This document shows positions 43,674-44,119 of a DNA stretch of 44,119 nucleotides, piece by piece (the first letter of the stretch is position 1; each line of letters opens with the position of its first letter). The position numbers and the translations under genes are program-made. The stretch comes from Pseudomonadales bacterium (lineage in GTDB: Bacteria; Pseudomonadota; Gammaproteobacteria; Pseudomonadales; Azotimanducaceae), in assembly GCA_021295875.1 (NCBI GenBank), contig JAGWBN010000001.1:1-44119 (forward strand). Direction: 5' to 3'. Under the pieces are notes generated by a model. It was not told the DNA's origin. It saw nothing but the letters and a program-made list of their open reading frames with translations, and did no database searches.

Positions 43674-44119
43674 ATCAGAGAAGGTAGTCTCGAAGCGCCG
43701 AGGCGCGAACCCATCGACTGGCAGAGCGCCGACTTCCACGACCGCGACGCCGTGGATGCCGAGCTCGCCCGGGTGTTCGACGTCTGCCACGGGTGCCGCC
43801 GGTGCGTGAACCTCTGCGAGGCGTTTCCGACCCTGTTCGATCTCATCGACGAGTCGGACACGATGGAGGTGGACGGCGTTGACCCGGCGGCCTACGGCAA
43901 GGTCGTCGAACACTGCTTCCTGTGCGATCTCTGCGCCGAGACCAAGTGCCCCTACCTGCCGCCCCACGAGTGGCGCATCGACTTTCCCCACCTCATGCTC
44001 CGCGCCAAGGCCGCCCGCTTCAAGGAGCAGCGGCCGCGTTGGCGCGACCGCCTGATCACCAGCACCGACTCCGTATTCAGGACGCTGTCCGCGCCGGGTG
44101 TGCGCCAGCTCGCCAACGG
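43674..44119 (+). CDS. GlpC/heterodisulfide-reductase-like 4Fe-4S protein, truncated by window end; putative ATC start
   Basis: REGSLEAPRREPIDWQSADFHDRDAVDAELARVFDVCHGCRRCVNLCEAFPTLFDLIDESDTMEVDGVDPAAYGKVVEHCFLCDLCAETKCPYLPPHEWRIDFPHLMLRAKA; two Cys clusters. Confidence 0.85.
   Translation, partial: MREGSLEAPRREPIDWQSADFHDRDAVDAELARVFDVCHGCRRCVNLCEAFPTLFDLIDESDTMEVDGVDPAAYGKVVEHCFLCDLCAETKCPYLPPHEWRIDFPHLMLRAKAARFKEQRPRWRDRLITSTDSVFRTLSAPGVRQLAN

Overview
High-GC gammaproteobacterial chromosomal window, almost entirely housekeeping genes in recognisable order: gatCAB (minus); mreBCD-rng-yhdP-tldD-pmbA (plus); wbpM-like and wbpL-like O-antigen genes, comEA-like, an orphan Uma2/PD-(D/E)XK-like gene, lapA-like, ihfB-rpsA-cmk-tyrA-hisC-pheA-serC-gyrA (minus); mtaD-like TRZ/ATZ deaminase-ubiG-yciK-like SDR (plus); rluB-scpB-scpA-trpS-yciO/tsaC-like (minus); an ABC-F ATPase (plus); alpha/beta hydrolase and DUF418 protein (minus); type I idi (plus); enoyl-CoA hydratase-like (minus); rubrerythrin and a truncated GlpC/HdrD-like Fe-S protein (plus). 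No CRISPR array, rRNA, prophage or intact transposon was recognised, and I see no convincing new multi-gene system. The best leads are: (1) a palindromic double-hairpin element at 43555-43599 whose 21-nt core recurs in inverted orientation inside the 3' end of gatC, where it encodes part of an extra C-terminal tail; (2) a Fe-S protein gene whose only well-placed start codon appears to be ATC; (3) a collapsed O-antigen/lapAB synteny breakpoint carrying an orphan Uma2-like gene with an operator-like palindrome upstream; (4) close-packed divergent -10 boxes between gyrA and mtaD implying a leaderless mRNA; (5) a long inverted repeat between mreB and mreC; (6) canonical neighbours (aroA, mupP, lapB) missing from conserved clusters. 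Family assignments are from reading the translations; no database search was run.
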